64,000 nt of DNA, from contig BSBK01000523.1 in assembly GCA_027943335.1 (NCBI GenBank), forward strand, positions 248,001 through 312,000. Direction: 5' to 3'. Position numbers and translations under genes: made by a program. Below are positions 37,460 to 48,229 of the stretch, piece by piece. Under the pieces are notes generated by a model. That model ran no database searches and was not told the origin of the DNA. It saw only the letters and a program-made list of their open reading frames with translations. This stretch comes from Chamaecyparis obtusa. Lineage: Eukaryota > Streptophyta > Pinopsida > Cupressales > Cupressaceae. The first letter of the stretch is position 1, and the number at the start of each line of letters is the position of its first letter.

Positions 37460-37528
37460 TGAAGATAAATATCTAGACTAATCACCGATCAGGATGCCGT
37501 TGGTGATTAGTCTGGATATTTATCTTCA
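37460..37528. repeat. 27-bp-arm hairpin at a mosaic boundary
   Basis: TGAAGATAAATATCTAGACT at 37,460 pairs with AGTCTGGATATTTATCTTCA ending at 37,528, with a 13-14-base loop. The left arm is the end of the CDC48-associated repeat, also seen at about 31,588; the right arm begins the CACTA-like region. It looks like a snap-back junction. Confidence 0.8.
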
Positions 37529-37529
37529 A

Positions 37530-38003
37530 TTTTTTTTAAACACTCTGTATTTCGTCAAAATTTTGACTCGCCGTCGTCGAAAGTCTGGCCTAGTTTGGTC
37601 TAAAAATTGACCATTTTGTGTCAAAATGTGGCATCATGGGTTTGGCATCCTAGTCAGAGCCGCTAAATATTTCGACCAATATTGGTCTAACATGTGACGA
37701 AATTTGGTCGAAATATGACTGTCGTGATTTTGGCATCCTAGTCAAACCAACCAAAGTTTTTGACCAATATTAATCTATATTGGCCGAATGATCGACCAAT
37801 ATACCAACACTTGCTAATGTTATTTTCGACCAATAATGACCTCATTTTTTACCAATATTGGCGTCGATCATTCTACGGTTGCAGTAATGGGTCAATATTT
37901 TGACGTCGATAATAGCGATGAACTAGTTGGTCGACTATTTGACTGAGTTGGGTAGAAACTTCGACCAATAGTTTGTCAAAAAATGGTGCAAAATGTACTA
38001 GTG
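37530..38003. mobile_element. terminus of a CACTA-type DNA transposon
   Basis: The right end, read on the minus strand, begins CACTAGTACATTTTGCACC, a CACTA-type terminal repeat. The 470 bases inside it hold many TTCGACCAATATTGG / TTGGTCGAAAT words in both orientations, typical of CACTA subterminal arrays. The element stops at 38,003 inside another coding region. The opposite terminus was not found in the window. CACTA elements often carry host-gene fragments, so the mosaic at 31-37.5 kb may be its cargo. Confidence 0.7.
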
Positions 38004-39704
38004 CAAGTCTTCAAGTATTGAAAACTAGGATAATTGATGAAGGAAGAATTGATCAGATAGGAAAGTTCTATGATAAGTACAGTGAGATTGATAAGTCAGA
38101 GATCCATGGTATGATAATAAAGCATATGATTAAGTTCAAGAAGACAGTCTTGGAACTTAAGACAGTTATTCTAGACAGTGCATGGAACATCTTAGAATTT
38201 TTGAAGAGACAGGCTATTGAGGAATACCTCAAAATAAGGGAAAATATATTAGATGAAAGCCTCCCTGTATGCTCAATAGAAGAGAAAACACTATTATTAG
38301 ATTTGGTGAAGCCACATCTAAGAATGAAGTTGAGAAATCTATAGATAATGGATAAAGACTATGAGTTGGTAGCCAAAGAGATTGAGAAAGCATTTGAGAA
38401 AGTGTTCTTGAATAGACACATGTATCCACCTACTGCGCCCACAACTCAAGTGCCCTCTAAACAAGCCAAGGAGTCATAAATAACTAATGCACCAACAACA
38501 GGTCTACATGATTCAATACCCATAGTGACAGTGTCTATAGATGAAATAAAGTCTGGGCCCATGCCTGGAACATAAGAATATGACATAATAATGATTGACA
38601 ATGTAGAGATATCAATGGCGGCCACTGACAAAGATTTAGACAAATTTGAGGAAGCCTTTGTGAGTATACAAGAGGTAGAAATACTATGCAGTGATAATTC
38701 ACCAAAGCAGCAAGAAGATGTGCTGATTGAGAATCTAACAGGACAAGAATAAGAAAAGGAGAAAGAAGAAGAAGAGGAGAAAGAAAAGGAACCAACAAAT
38801 GAACCATCTATTGAAATGCATGTAAAGATAAAGATAGAAGTGATGGACAACACACCTATCACTCCCATGCCATCAGCATCATTGTTGTCAAGCTTGACTC
38901 CTGACACCATAAGCTTGGACTCTTGGGGAGAAGAAGACCTGATCAAGATCAGTGTCCTTGCTATGGAGAAGGCCAAGGAGAAACAAGTGATGAGAAATCC
39001 TTTGTTTCTTGAGTCAATCAATATCCTGAATAGTCTACTATCAGAAGAGAAGAAGGTAACAAAAGTGCATTATGTGGATGATGTTAGTACCATCCTAACA
39101 AGCTTCAAAGAAAACTTTTCAAGCCTAGAAGAATCAGCAACCAAAGTAGCAGAAGAAAAGTATCTAAAGAAGAGGCTGAATGAACTAATAATTAACTTCA
39201 CACTTGACCTTAACTCTAAAGGTTGGTCAAGCTTCATTGAAAGACTTTTCAGCCAAGGGAAGAAGGATAATAGCATACTACATGAATAAAGATAAGCTCA
39301 CTGCAGACCTTGCCAAGAAAATCAAAGATAATGAAGCTATGATGACAGTTGTAAGCAAAGTAGTATTAGATCCCCCACAAGATGTGAATATGTTTAATAA
39401 TGTCTACCAAGGACAAGTGGATAAGATTGAAAAGGTAGAGCAAGAAATATCCAAGATAAGGACCAAGCAAGCACAATTGAGACATGCACTTGCACCCTCC
39501 TTAGATGTGCTAAATCAAAATATCAAGGAGATCGATGCCACTATGGTGACATATGATCAAGGTCCTAATTCAGATTTGGAAAATATGGAGAAGTTGACAT
39601 ATGCTTTGTGCACCCATCTCCAAATAGTCAATGCACTAACTACATTTTGGCAACAAGAGATCCAAAACTTAAAAAGAGCATATCTGAATGTACTCACCTT
39701 GTAA
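38004..39704 (+). pseudogene. coiled-coil ORF at the 3' end of an LTR element
   Basis: The first segment (to 38,344) reads SLQVLKTRIIDEGRIDQIGK, a charged helical region. It is followed, after stops, by a Ser/Pro- and Glu/Lys-rich middle (EEEEEKEKEP, MPSASLLSSLTPD). Then come helical segments at 38,816-39,289 and 39,290-39,704, with DKIEKVEQEISKIRTKQAQL and ALAPSLDVLNQNIKEID, a good coiled-coil pattern. It ends about 210 bases before the polypurine tract. Its place suggests an accessory or envelope-position ORF; no transmembrane segment is evident. Its architecture recalls copies A and B, but I see no residue-level similarity. The 5' part is cut off by the CACTA terminus. Confidence 0.6.
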
Positions 39705-39916
39705 GTACTTGTAGATACACCTTTTTGAGCACCTTTGTCATTAATGTCAAAGGGGGAGTATAGTATATAGAAGAGACAATATGGAGTTTTGTATATGATG
39801 TAAAGGGGAGTATAGTACACAATAAAAGGGAGATATAAGTTAGAGTATGTATGAGAAAATTTTGTATAAGGATACAGTTAGTAACTTCGCCATATTCCTT
39901 TGTTTCCATTAATGAT

Positions 39917-39928
39917 AAAGGGGGAGAT
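39917..39928 (+). other. polypurine tract
   Basis: AAAGGGGGAGAT immediately precedes the LTR start TGTTGGAAAG at 39,929. This is the classic plus-strand primer of plant LTR retrotransposons. Confidence 0.9.
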
Positions 39929-41046
39929 TGTTGGAAAGTTGAATATACTACTATATATGACTAAGATATAGTGTTTTAATTATGACAACAAAGTCATATG
40001 ATGTTATGGAGTCAGCGCAATCAATTAGAACATCAGATTTGGTTAAGTATGAAAGACTAGACAGTCAGTAGAGTACCAGGTGAATAGAGCATCAACGCAC
40101 GTGCATATGACCGATTTTTCGCATGTGCCCTTGAAGATAAGATTTTTGATATGTAATCATGCTAATTCTAAGAGCACATGATCAGATGATTCAGTATGAG
40201 AAAGATATAGCCAGTTGAAGTGGCACAGACAGTAAGCGGCAAAGCAAAATAGAGCATGGAGCCGACTGTTGGTATTTTGATTAGAGGTTATAATATTATT
40301 TTGTAAAGGCTATGCACCTATTGTATTTAGGTTATAGACATGTTAATATATATTTTTGTAAACACGCTTGAGCCAATTCACTTGGATGTGTTGTATGTAA
40401 TAGGTTGAAGGCCGACTTAGTTAATAGTTTTGTTTGTGCATATAAATAAGACATGCACCTTTGTACTGTGGATGGAAGAATAATAGAAATTTGATGAGAG
40501 AAAAATAGAGGTATGTGAATAGTAGTTAGAATTTTTTAGTGCTTTACAAGAGGCTAAAGCATCAGCGTACAAAAGGAATTGATCAGACAAGTAGTGTCAC
40601 AGCAATAGTTCACCTTGCAGATATAGTGTATATCTGAGATCCAGAAGGTTGTAGCCTTCACCACTTGAGTAGTGAGCTTTAGGATAGTGTGTCCCCACCC
40701 CTAACAGGGTTAATTTTAAAAGAATCCTAATAGGGTCCAACCCTTAACCGGTTCACTATACTAAAAGCATTGTAAAGAACAACTCCTAACAGGGTTGCAA
40801 GATCCTCTAACAAGGATCATAAAACACTAGTGTAGTTCTTAGTGGGTGTCAATTCCCACTGGGGTTTTTACCTATTTGGGTTTCCCCATAACCATATTTG
40901 GTGTCATGTCTTAGGGTTTTTTATCTTACTTGCATTGATATTCATTTCTATACATAAGCACTTAAGTATAGTTTCAAGAGTTAAGAAAAAGTAATAATAC
41001 ATAGAACACTAATTCACCCCCCCTCTTAGTGTTCCCATTCCTAACA
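39929..41046 (+). repeat. 3' LTR, 1,118 bp, with TATA box
   Basis: It starts TGTTGGAAAG and ends CCATTCCTAACA. A TATAAATA box lies at 40,441-40,448, and the second half has repeated AACAGGGTT / TAACAAGG blocks like those in the LTR at 5.1-6.0 kb. Directly after it comes copia integrase-tail sequence of a different element, so this element had inserted in, or recombined with, that copia. The matching 5' LTR is absent. Confidence 0.85.
40441..40448 (+). promoter_or_regulatory. LTR TATA box
   Basis: The sequence is TATAAATA within GTGCATATAAATAAGACATG, in the middle of the LTR, where the U3 promoter is expected. Confidence 0.6.
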
Positions 41047-41059
41047 AATATTTCATATA

Positions 41060-43067
41060 GTTGTGCACACACTTACTAGATTTCTTTATCGGAAGAAGTA
41101 TGACAATACATCTTATGAGCTATGACATGTGAGAGAACCTATAATGAAGTATTCAATATTTTAGAACTATATGTTGCATTCAAAGAGATGAGGACAATCT
41201 TGGAAAGTTTGACAATAGAGTTGATGAAGGTATATTTCTGGGATATTCTAAAAAAAGAAAAGCGCACCAGTGTTACAATAAGAGAGTGAATAAGATTGTT
41301 GAAAGTGTGAATGGGAAGGTTGATGAATATTTTTAGAAAAATCCTGAGAAACATATTGAATATGAATTTGATACACAAGAAAAAGAAAGAAGAGGGAGAG
41401 ACAAGGCAAGATCCAACATCTATAACTAGAATACCAAGGTATGTACAAATAAATCATTATGGTAATCAAATTATTGATGATAAGAATAAAGGCACTATTA
41501 CAAGAAGTAGAGAAGAACAAGAGAAAGTTTTTTTGTGTTTACTTTTATAAATTTAGCCAAAATATGTGGAAGAATCAAGTAATGATCATAACTAGGTAAG
41601 GGAAATGAAGGAAGAACTTGATCAGATAGAGAAGAACCAGACTTGGTAACTTGTGCCTAGACCGACTAATAAGAATGTCATTGGAACAAAATGAGTTTTT
41701 TGAAACAAGCTAGATGAAAATGGAAAGGTAATAAGGAACAAGTTAAGACTGGTTTGAAAGGGTTATACTCAAATTGAAAGTATTGATTTGATGAGAACTA
41801 TGCCCCTATTTCCTAGATGGAGCCGATATGAATATTTATATCTTTTGCAACATTTAATAATTTCAAATCTTATCAAATGGATGTTAAGTTAACACTTTTG
41901 AATGGAAAACTAAAGAAAGGAATTTATATTGAACAACCAAAAGGATTCAGGTCATAAGGGAATCTATATGGTGTGTGCATATTAAAGAAGGCATTGTAGG
42001 GATTGAGGTGGGAACCTAGGGCTTGGTATGGTAGATTGGATAGATATCTGATTAGCCAAGGTTTTTAGAAGGGTTCAATAGACAATAAATTTTATTACAA
42101 GATTTATCCAGATCAAATTTTGATTGTTGTGGTTTATGCTGATGACATCATTTTTGGAGGAAAATATGAGTTGTGCAAGTGATTTGCAGAGGAGATGCAA
42201 AAGGAGTTTGAGATGTCTATGATTAGTGAGTTGAATTTATTTCTTGGGTTGTAGGTAAATAAAAATAGTAAAGGAATTTTCATTTCTCAGTCTAAGCATG
42301 TCAAATAATTGTTGAAGAAGTTTGGTTTGGAGAATTCTAAACGAGTATGTACTCCTATTGTTAACGGATGTAAGTTGACTAAGGAGGATGATTCACTGAA
42401 GGCTAATGTAAGTATAGATCAATGATTGGAGGACTATTGTATCTGACTTATACTAGACTAGATATTATGTATGTAGTATGTTTGGCTACTAGATTTCAAC
42501 AAGAATCAAAAGTATCACATGGTATGGTAGTAAGAGGATTTTCATATATTTGAAGGGGATGGAAGATTTTGGATTATGGTATCCAAAAAGTTTAGATTTC
42601 ACACTGACAACTTATACTAATGCAAACTGGGCAGGATGTTTGGATGTCTGGTGGAGCTTATTTTCTTGGCACTCAATTGGTTGTGTGGTTAAGCAAGAAA
42701 CAAGATTATGTAACATTATCAAATGTTGAATCATAATACATTGTAGCATCATCATGTTGTACTCAGGTATTATGGATGAAATAGACTTTGAAGGATATAA
42801 GTATAAAATTTGATGAGATAATTTCAATCATGTTTAATAATACTAGTACTATAAAATTTTAAAGAATCTAGTGCAACATTCCAAAATGAAATATATATCT
42901 ATTAGGCATCATTTCTTGATAGAGAAGGAGTTGGAAAAGGAATTCAATCTTGAGTATGTTCCTACAAAGGATCAGAGAGCAGAGATATTTACAAAACCTT
43001 TGTGCAAGGATACTTTTGAGTATCTTAGGGGGCGGATGGGAATTATACCCCTTCCTGGTGTTCAGTA
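41060..43067 (+). pseudogene. copia pol 3' part (integrase tail, RT, RNase H), broken
   Basis: It begins in the post-integrase region (DNLGKFDNRVDEGIFLGYSK, then NKRVNKIVES at 41,190-41,320). RT blocks follow (NVIGTK near 41,670; YADDIIFGG near 42,136, the catalytic box) and then RNase H (42,560-43,067). The C-terminus reads HSKMKYISIRHHFLIEKELE, YVPTKDQRAEIFTKPLCKD and YLRGRMGIIPLPG. Stops and shifts are spread throughout. The gag, protease and most of the integrase are missing, replaced upstream by the 1.1-kb LTR. A second copy of the same family starts at 44,159. Confidence 0.85.
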
Positions 43068-43295
43068 AATGCCTAGTGTGTGCATTGGTTGAGTGAATTG
43101 CATGCTTAATATTTTTTGGATCAATGCTTGGTGACTTCCTCTTAGGGGGAGAGGAGTGAATTCGTTAGGGGGATCTTGGCCCTTTTTCATTATTTTCACA
43201 GGGGAATAAGAGTGAATAATAATAGAGAACCGTGATGCTGATATCTCTTGATAGTGAGTTGTTTTCTTTGTTATTGATGAATGTTGCCATCAATG

Positions 43296-43309
43296 AAAAA
43301 GGGGGAGAT
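43296..43309 (+). other. polypurine tract of copia copy 1
   Basis: AAAAAGGGGGAGAT follows a TTGCCATCAATG context and precedes a mutated LTR start (TTTTTTGAATATG, where the sister copy has TGTTAGAATGT). Confidence 0.85.
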
Positions 43310-44148
43310 TTTTTGAATATGAAGTTGATGTTATTATTTTGTTGTCATTGATGTCAACATGTCTAATACATATAGTAGGTTTAGATATGGTTTGATTATT
43401 TTGGTGTATCAATAGTTGGTGTATCAGTAAAAGCGTGCACCAGTTGATGTACTTTAGATATTTTCACTTATCTGTGTCAGTGATGATTTCATTCCTTGTG
43501 CAACATATTATGGATCATTTATTTTGGTTCAGTCCTATCTTGGATGTGTTCATTTTACTTTAGTCGATGCATTTGAATTGTGACATATAAATCCTATATG
43601 TTGGTATCAAAGGTCTTATATATGGTGTAGCATGATGATTTGTGTGAGGCATGTGGTATTGAGCAAGGTAGTCCATATTTCATTCATTACCACCATGGGA
43701 ATGCTTCGGTGTGACCTTTTGAAAATTGGTTTGGGTCAACCTTGTTGTTGGAATTAGATGGTATAAGAGAGAGTGATGAGTTTACTTGTTCAGTAGTGCT
43801 CAAGTATGTGAGTAATATGCGAAGTGAATGTGAATCTAATAAGGGAAGATCTGTGTGTTGATATTTATGCGATTTGATGCAATCGGTAGAAGACTCTTAT
43901 ATAATTTTTATTTTACAGTGTATTGATGACAAGGACTTTAGTAGCACTGGATTAAATTCTCATTTCTTATATTATAGCAATGAGCCTATTTGTACTAGTA
44001 GTGAGCCTATTTGTATAAAAAATTAGCCTATCTTATTTTCAGGATAGTTAGCCCAATTGATAGTGAGATAAATGGAAGTGAGAAAAATGGTATAGAGCCC
44101 TTGTAAAAATCACCTTAATTAGTGTCACCTTAACCAGTATGCACTCTA
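43310..44148 (+). repeat. copia LTR copy 1, 3' truncated
   Basis: It aligns by eye with 61,698-62,520 along its whole length (shared CTATCTTGGATGTGT, GCGTGCAC, TGTGTGAGGCATG and others). It breaks off near 44,148 after TCACCTTAACCAG, about 220 bases short of the LTR end seen in the sister copy. Confidence 0.82.
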
Positions 44149-44158
44149 ATTTTTACCA

Positions 44159-44720
44159 GATGTAATTTGACTAACGAGGATGATTCATTGAAGGCTAATG
44201 AACGTAAGTACAAATTGATGATTGGAGGACTATTGTATTTTACTGCTACCAGTTCATATATTATGTATGCAATATGTTTGGAAGCTAGATTTTAGAAAGA
44301 ACTAAAAGAATCACATGTTATGGTAGTAAAGAGGATTTTAAGATATTTGAAGGGGACAAAAGAGTTTTCAATATGGTATCCAAAAAGTTCAAATTTCACA
44401 CTAACAACTTATATTGATGCAAATTGGGCTAGATGTTCAGATAACTGATGTAGTTTTAGTGGTGGAGCTTATTTCATTGGCTCCTAGTTGGTTTCTTGGT
44501 CAAGGAAGAAGTAGGATTCTATAACATTATCAACTACTAGATCAGAATACATTGCAACATCCTCATGTTGTACTCAGGTATTGTGGATGAAATAGACTTT
44601 GAAGGATACATCTATAACTTTTGATGAGTTGATTTCAATCATTTGTGATAACATGAGTGCTATAAACATTTCAAAAAATCTAATGCGACATTCCAAAATA
44701 AAACATATATCTATCAGGTA
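44159..44720 (+). pseudogene. copia RNase H region, left half (copy 2, split by insertion)
   Basis: It starts inside the RT-RNase H linker (LTNEDDSLKANERKYKLMIG) and continues KRILRYLKGTKEF, SGGAYF, LSTTRSEYIATSSCCTQVLW and HSKIKHISIR. It is cut at AGGTA (44,716-44,720), where the 16.6-kb Tat element begins. The frame resumes at 61,290. Confidence 0.85.
44716..44720. other. target-site duplication, left copy (AGGTA)
   Basis: AGGTA also occurs at 61,290-61,294. With the insertion removed, the two halves of the copia RNase H join across one AGGTA in the order found in the intact sister copy at 42.9 kb. Confidence 0.85.
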
Positions 44721-45480
44721 GTGTGTGTGTATTTTATGGTACATGTTATCCTGCAACACAACACTTCAATAAGACATTATATTGTTAGTTTAAAATTCAA
44801 TTAGAAGTAAATAAACTGCATAAAATCATCCTATTGCTCTCTAACTAGAAAGAGTGTTATTAAGATCAATTTAACTCTCAGATTTAGACACTAATCAATG
44901 ACATTACACTATTAGAATGAAAGATTATAAATGTAATTTAGCTAAACATGAGAAAATGAAGCTAAAATAGAAAATTCCATTAATTCATTACCAAATTAAG
45001 ATGATTTAAGCTATGAATTGAAATTGACAGCATGTAAGTATGAATGCATTTAACTATTCAATTTGTGAGCTTTGAAAATTCTCTTTTACAGAAAGATTAA
45101 TGAATTCAATAGTTGAGATTCAATTTGAGTAGAGTGGTTGATATTCATTCTCCCTTGATCCATGTGAGTGATCCATGTGCTTAGCCTCCGATTGGCTACA
45201 TTTGTCTTTGTTGTCCCTTGAGAGGTGACATGTATTTTGAAGCCTTTTATTAATTGAATTTAATTAACTACCTCAGCCATATATTTAAGTGGGATTGATT
45301 TACTTAATTCATGCCAAGGATAATTAATAGGATTTTTTATCAATTGATGATGATTTAATGGTTGATTTAATAATTTCATTGATTTTGAAGAATTATGCCA
45401 GTAATTAGGTGATCAGAGTAGCATAATTAGAAAATTGTTCCAAATTAGGGAAAATAGGGCTTTAATATATGTTCATTCTA
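44721..45480 (-). repeat. 3' LTR of the Tat element
   Basis: It is homologous to 60,531-61,260 in the same orientation (TGTGTGTGTATTTT, CAACACTTCAATAAGACAT, ATCCATGTGAGTGATCCATG and more). The two copies differ by many substitutions and small indels, so the insertion is old. Similarity fades at about 45,475, and the exact inner edge is uncertain. Confidence 0.85.
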
Positions 45481-45570
45481 CCCCTAGTCAACTGTAATTT
45501 GACCATAGTTGATTAAATTTCTACAAGGTTGACATGTATCAGTAACTTTTTCTTTACTGCTTTGAAGTGA

Positions 45571-45577
45571 TATAAAA
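45571..45577 (+). promoter_or_regulatory. possible TATA box for the antisense PMD gene
   Basis: TATAAAA in GTGATATAAAACCCCTA lies on the plus strand, 0.7 kb upstream of the PMD reading frame and just inside the 3' LTR. An AAAAAG|GTAATT donor-like site (45,681) and a TTTGTTTCTTGCAG acceptor-like site (46,316) could define a leader intron. Confidence 0.35.
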
Positions 45578-45894
45578 CCCCTATTTCAATTTCAGTTCCG
45601 ATATGGAGCTCCTACTGCATTCTGCAATGAAAGTACCATAGGTCATTAGTGTCCCCGGGGGTTAAAATAGGCCCAAAAAGGTAATTTTACTATTCATTTT
45701 CAATTTTATCCTTAGTAATTTTAGAGCTCTGAGAGAGAAGATGGTGGCCCCATTTGAGAGGCATCATTTCAAGCTTGACCGTCGATATCAACAACCTGCA
45801 CGTTACCCTACTTCGATAAGTACCTGATAACCTACCATTCCATAATTTCCAATTGAATTTTTTATTTATTTCATGCATTCTAGGACCAAATCAA

Positions 45895-46205
45895 TTTTGG
45901 ACCACACCCTGCATCCTAGGTCACATCCGGTCAATCCCATGTCACATCTAGTTTTCCCCAAAATTTTGGATTGCATCATGTAGTTTTAGGATCACAACCT
46001 GCTAGCTCACATTTTGGTCAAATTTTAATTGAATTTTAGCCTTTTCTTTAGTGTGTCACACCCTATTCAAATAGATTTGCATCTTGTTTTAGGTTTGCAT
46101 CTAGTCTATTTTTAATCACATCTAGGATGCTAAGGATCACATCCTGTTAAAGGGTCGTATCCTGTTAATTGACCTAAATTGCATTCAGTTTGCAGGGTCA
46201 TTTTT
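45895..46205 (+). repeat. array of GATCACATCC-like motifs (left)
   Basis: About a dozen degenerate copies can be counted by eye, including GGTCACATCC, TGTCACATCT, GATTGCATCA, GGATCACAAC, TTTGCATCT (twice), AATCACATCT, GGATCACATCC and GGGTCGTATCC. The reverse complement of the same motif is arrayed at 58.9-60.5 kb, at the other end of the same element. Confidence 0.7.
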
Positions 46206-46295
46206 GGTATTTGATTTAGAATTTTCCTGATTTAGGCTTTTTGTTTGACCTGTTAACCAATTTTACTTCAATTTTTCTTGTGAGATGCTAACTTA

Positions 46296-48210
46296 GTGCT
46301 AATTTGTTTCTTGCAGACTCGATTTAGTTTTGCTTCTTTCCAGAGTCCGAGGCCTACTCAGGTCTTCGAGTTATCAGAGCAGTTAACTATTGTTGAGCAT
46401 CATACCATTGCTCATTATGGTCTATGGAACTTAGTTGATTTACCCCACATTAGGGTAAATCAGGGGTTGTTGACTGTGCTTTCTAAGAGATGGCATTTGA
46501 AGCACAAAACCTTCCACTTACCTACTGGTGAGATGATGGTGACACCTAAGGACTTCTGGTGTATTTTGCAAGTTCCTATGATGGGATCTTGTGTTGAGTA
46601 CAAGTTTGGAACTACAATGGCCATTGCGGATGCTCATTATTTGTTTCAAGATCCTAGTATTGTACAAAGATATCTTAACTGGGACCATATGGTGTCTCAT
46701 TATGATCATCTTCCTATTTTTATTTTTGGTTTGATAGGGGGTATCATGATTCCTGATAGAGGTCAGCATGGTTATATGTGTGGATGGTCCTGCGTGATCG
46801 AGGACATGATTCTATCTCCTCAATTCTTTTCTTGGGGAAGTTGCATTCTAGCTCATATCTATTGTGAGCTTCATGAGATTGTTTACGAGCATTCACATAG
46901 CATGACTATTGGTATCCTGGTCTAGTAGATTTGGGCTTGGGATCACATCCCAGTTACATGACCTATAGTAAACAGATAGAGAGATCCAAAGTAACATTAT
47001 ATTTATATGTACACTGGTTTCATTCAGCAACCCCACCTGGGAAAGTTTGAGTACTGGAATAGATTATTAGATGATGCATTAGATGTTGTTTGGCATCCTT
47101 ATCTAGATTGTGAGGAGTGGAAAATTGAATTACACTAGATGCCATATTTATTTCAGAGAAGATATCGTATTGGTTGTACTTGATATATTGTTGAGAGATT
47201 AATTGTTAAATGGGTACTGAGACAATTTGGCCACATTTAGGGAATGCCTCAAGATCTTGTTGTATATGAACATGTTCGGGACAAGGAGAGTCAGTGGGGA
47301 TCCTGGTTACCTTACGAGATAGTTTTTCATGAGATATCTCAAATGGCACCTATAGGGTGGGATTTTTTACCAGAGGTGTCTAATGATGGCATCATAGATG
47401 CCTATCACACATATTTATTATAACACCTATTTCCTAGATTTACTATTCTTGATGAGATTTCTCCAAGTATCGAGCATACTCTCAATTATGATCCTGCTGA
47501 TGATGGTCTTGGTAGAGCTCGTGATGATAGGGGTGGTAGAAATAGGGAAAGAGGGAGAGGTAGGGATACAGACAGAGACTACGGAGGAGATGATGATGGT
47601 GTCAAGGATGATGGATTAAGTGGAGGAGATGGTGGAGCTAGAAGAGATAGGGACGGTGGTAGATAGAGAGGAGTTGGGGGTGGTGGTGGTGGTGGTGGTG
47701 ATCAATAGGGTCACTAGAGTATACTAAGAGTTGTTCCTCCACACATGGATCTTGGTTCACTTTTATTGAGATAGTAGCATCAGAGGTTTTCTGGAGAGAT
47801 TAGTGGTGCTGATGGAGGTGGAGGTCAACCACCTCAAGGTCCTCCCAGAGATAGAGACCCTCTTTATGAGTTTGAGCAAGAGAGAAGCCTTGAGGACATA
47901 GGTTTCTACTTTAAAGGCTCATCTTACTAATAGAGACACATAGTTGGCTGATATGAGAGCATACATAGATCAATAGTTATCTTTTGTGAGACCAGAGAGA
48001 GATCAATATGCTCATATAGAAGCTCACCAAGGTTAGAGGGCAACATATCACTTTTCCTTATATTTTGTATCTATTCCAACACCTTAGAGGGCACCATTAT
48101 ACTCAGTTGTTGCACAACACAGTCTGAGGGTTCTATGCCTCTTCTAGTTCCGACAAGAGTTGATGCTTCGCATCCTGCCACTCCTCGTGCTAATGAGGGA
48201 GGGAGCCAGA
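46296..48210 (+). pseudogene. plant mobile domain (PMD, MAIN-like) gene, antisense within the Tat element
   Basis: The segment 46,296-46,925 contains LSKRWHLKHKTFHLPTGEM, VTPKDFWCILQVPM and GSCVEY, the signature of the plant mobile domain. The usual form is L.ERW...THTFHLP.GE.T.TL.DV..LLGLP. After a TAG the domain continues in another frame (47,030-47,400) with LDDALDVVWHPYL, VLRQFGH, MPQDL and WLPYEI. An Arg/Gly/Asp-rich tail with a GGT run reaches 48,210. No ATG begins the frame; it opens right after a TTGTTTCTTGCAG acceptor-like site, hinting at a spliced transcript. PMD proteins of plants (MAIN/MAIL1) act in silencing and genome stability and are also found in transposons. Several stops disable this copy. 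Confidence 0.8.
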
Positions 48211-48229
48211 CTTGATCTATCATGTACTA

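Noticed and set aside
38446..39021. 191-codon Ser-rich minus-strand frame
   Set aside because: It lies antisense to the Glu/Lys-rich coiled-coil ORF; Ser/Ile/Phe-rich shadows are expected opposite such sequence.
46296..46925. PMD frame as an intact host MAIN-like gene
   Set aside because: It lacks an ATG, has several in-frame stops and shifts, and lies within LTR- and duplication-bounded retroelement sequence.
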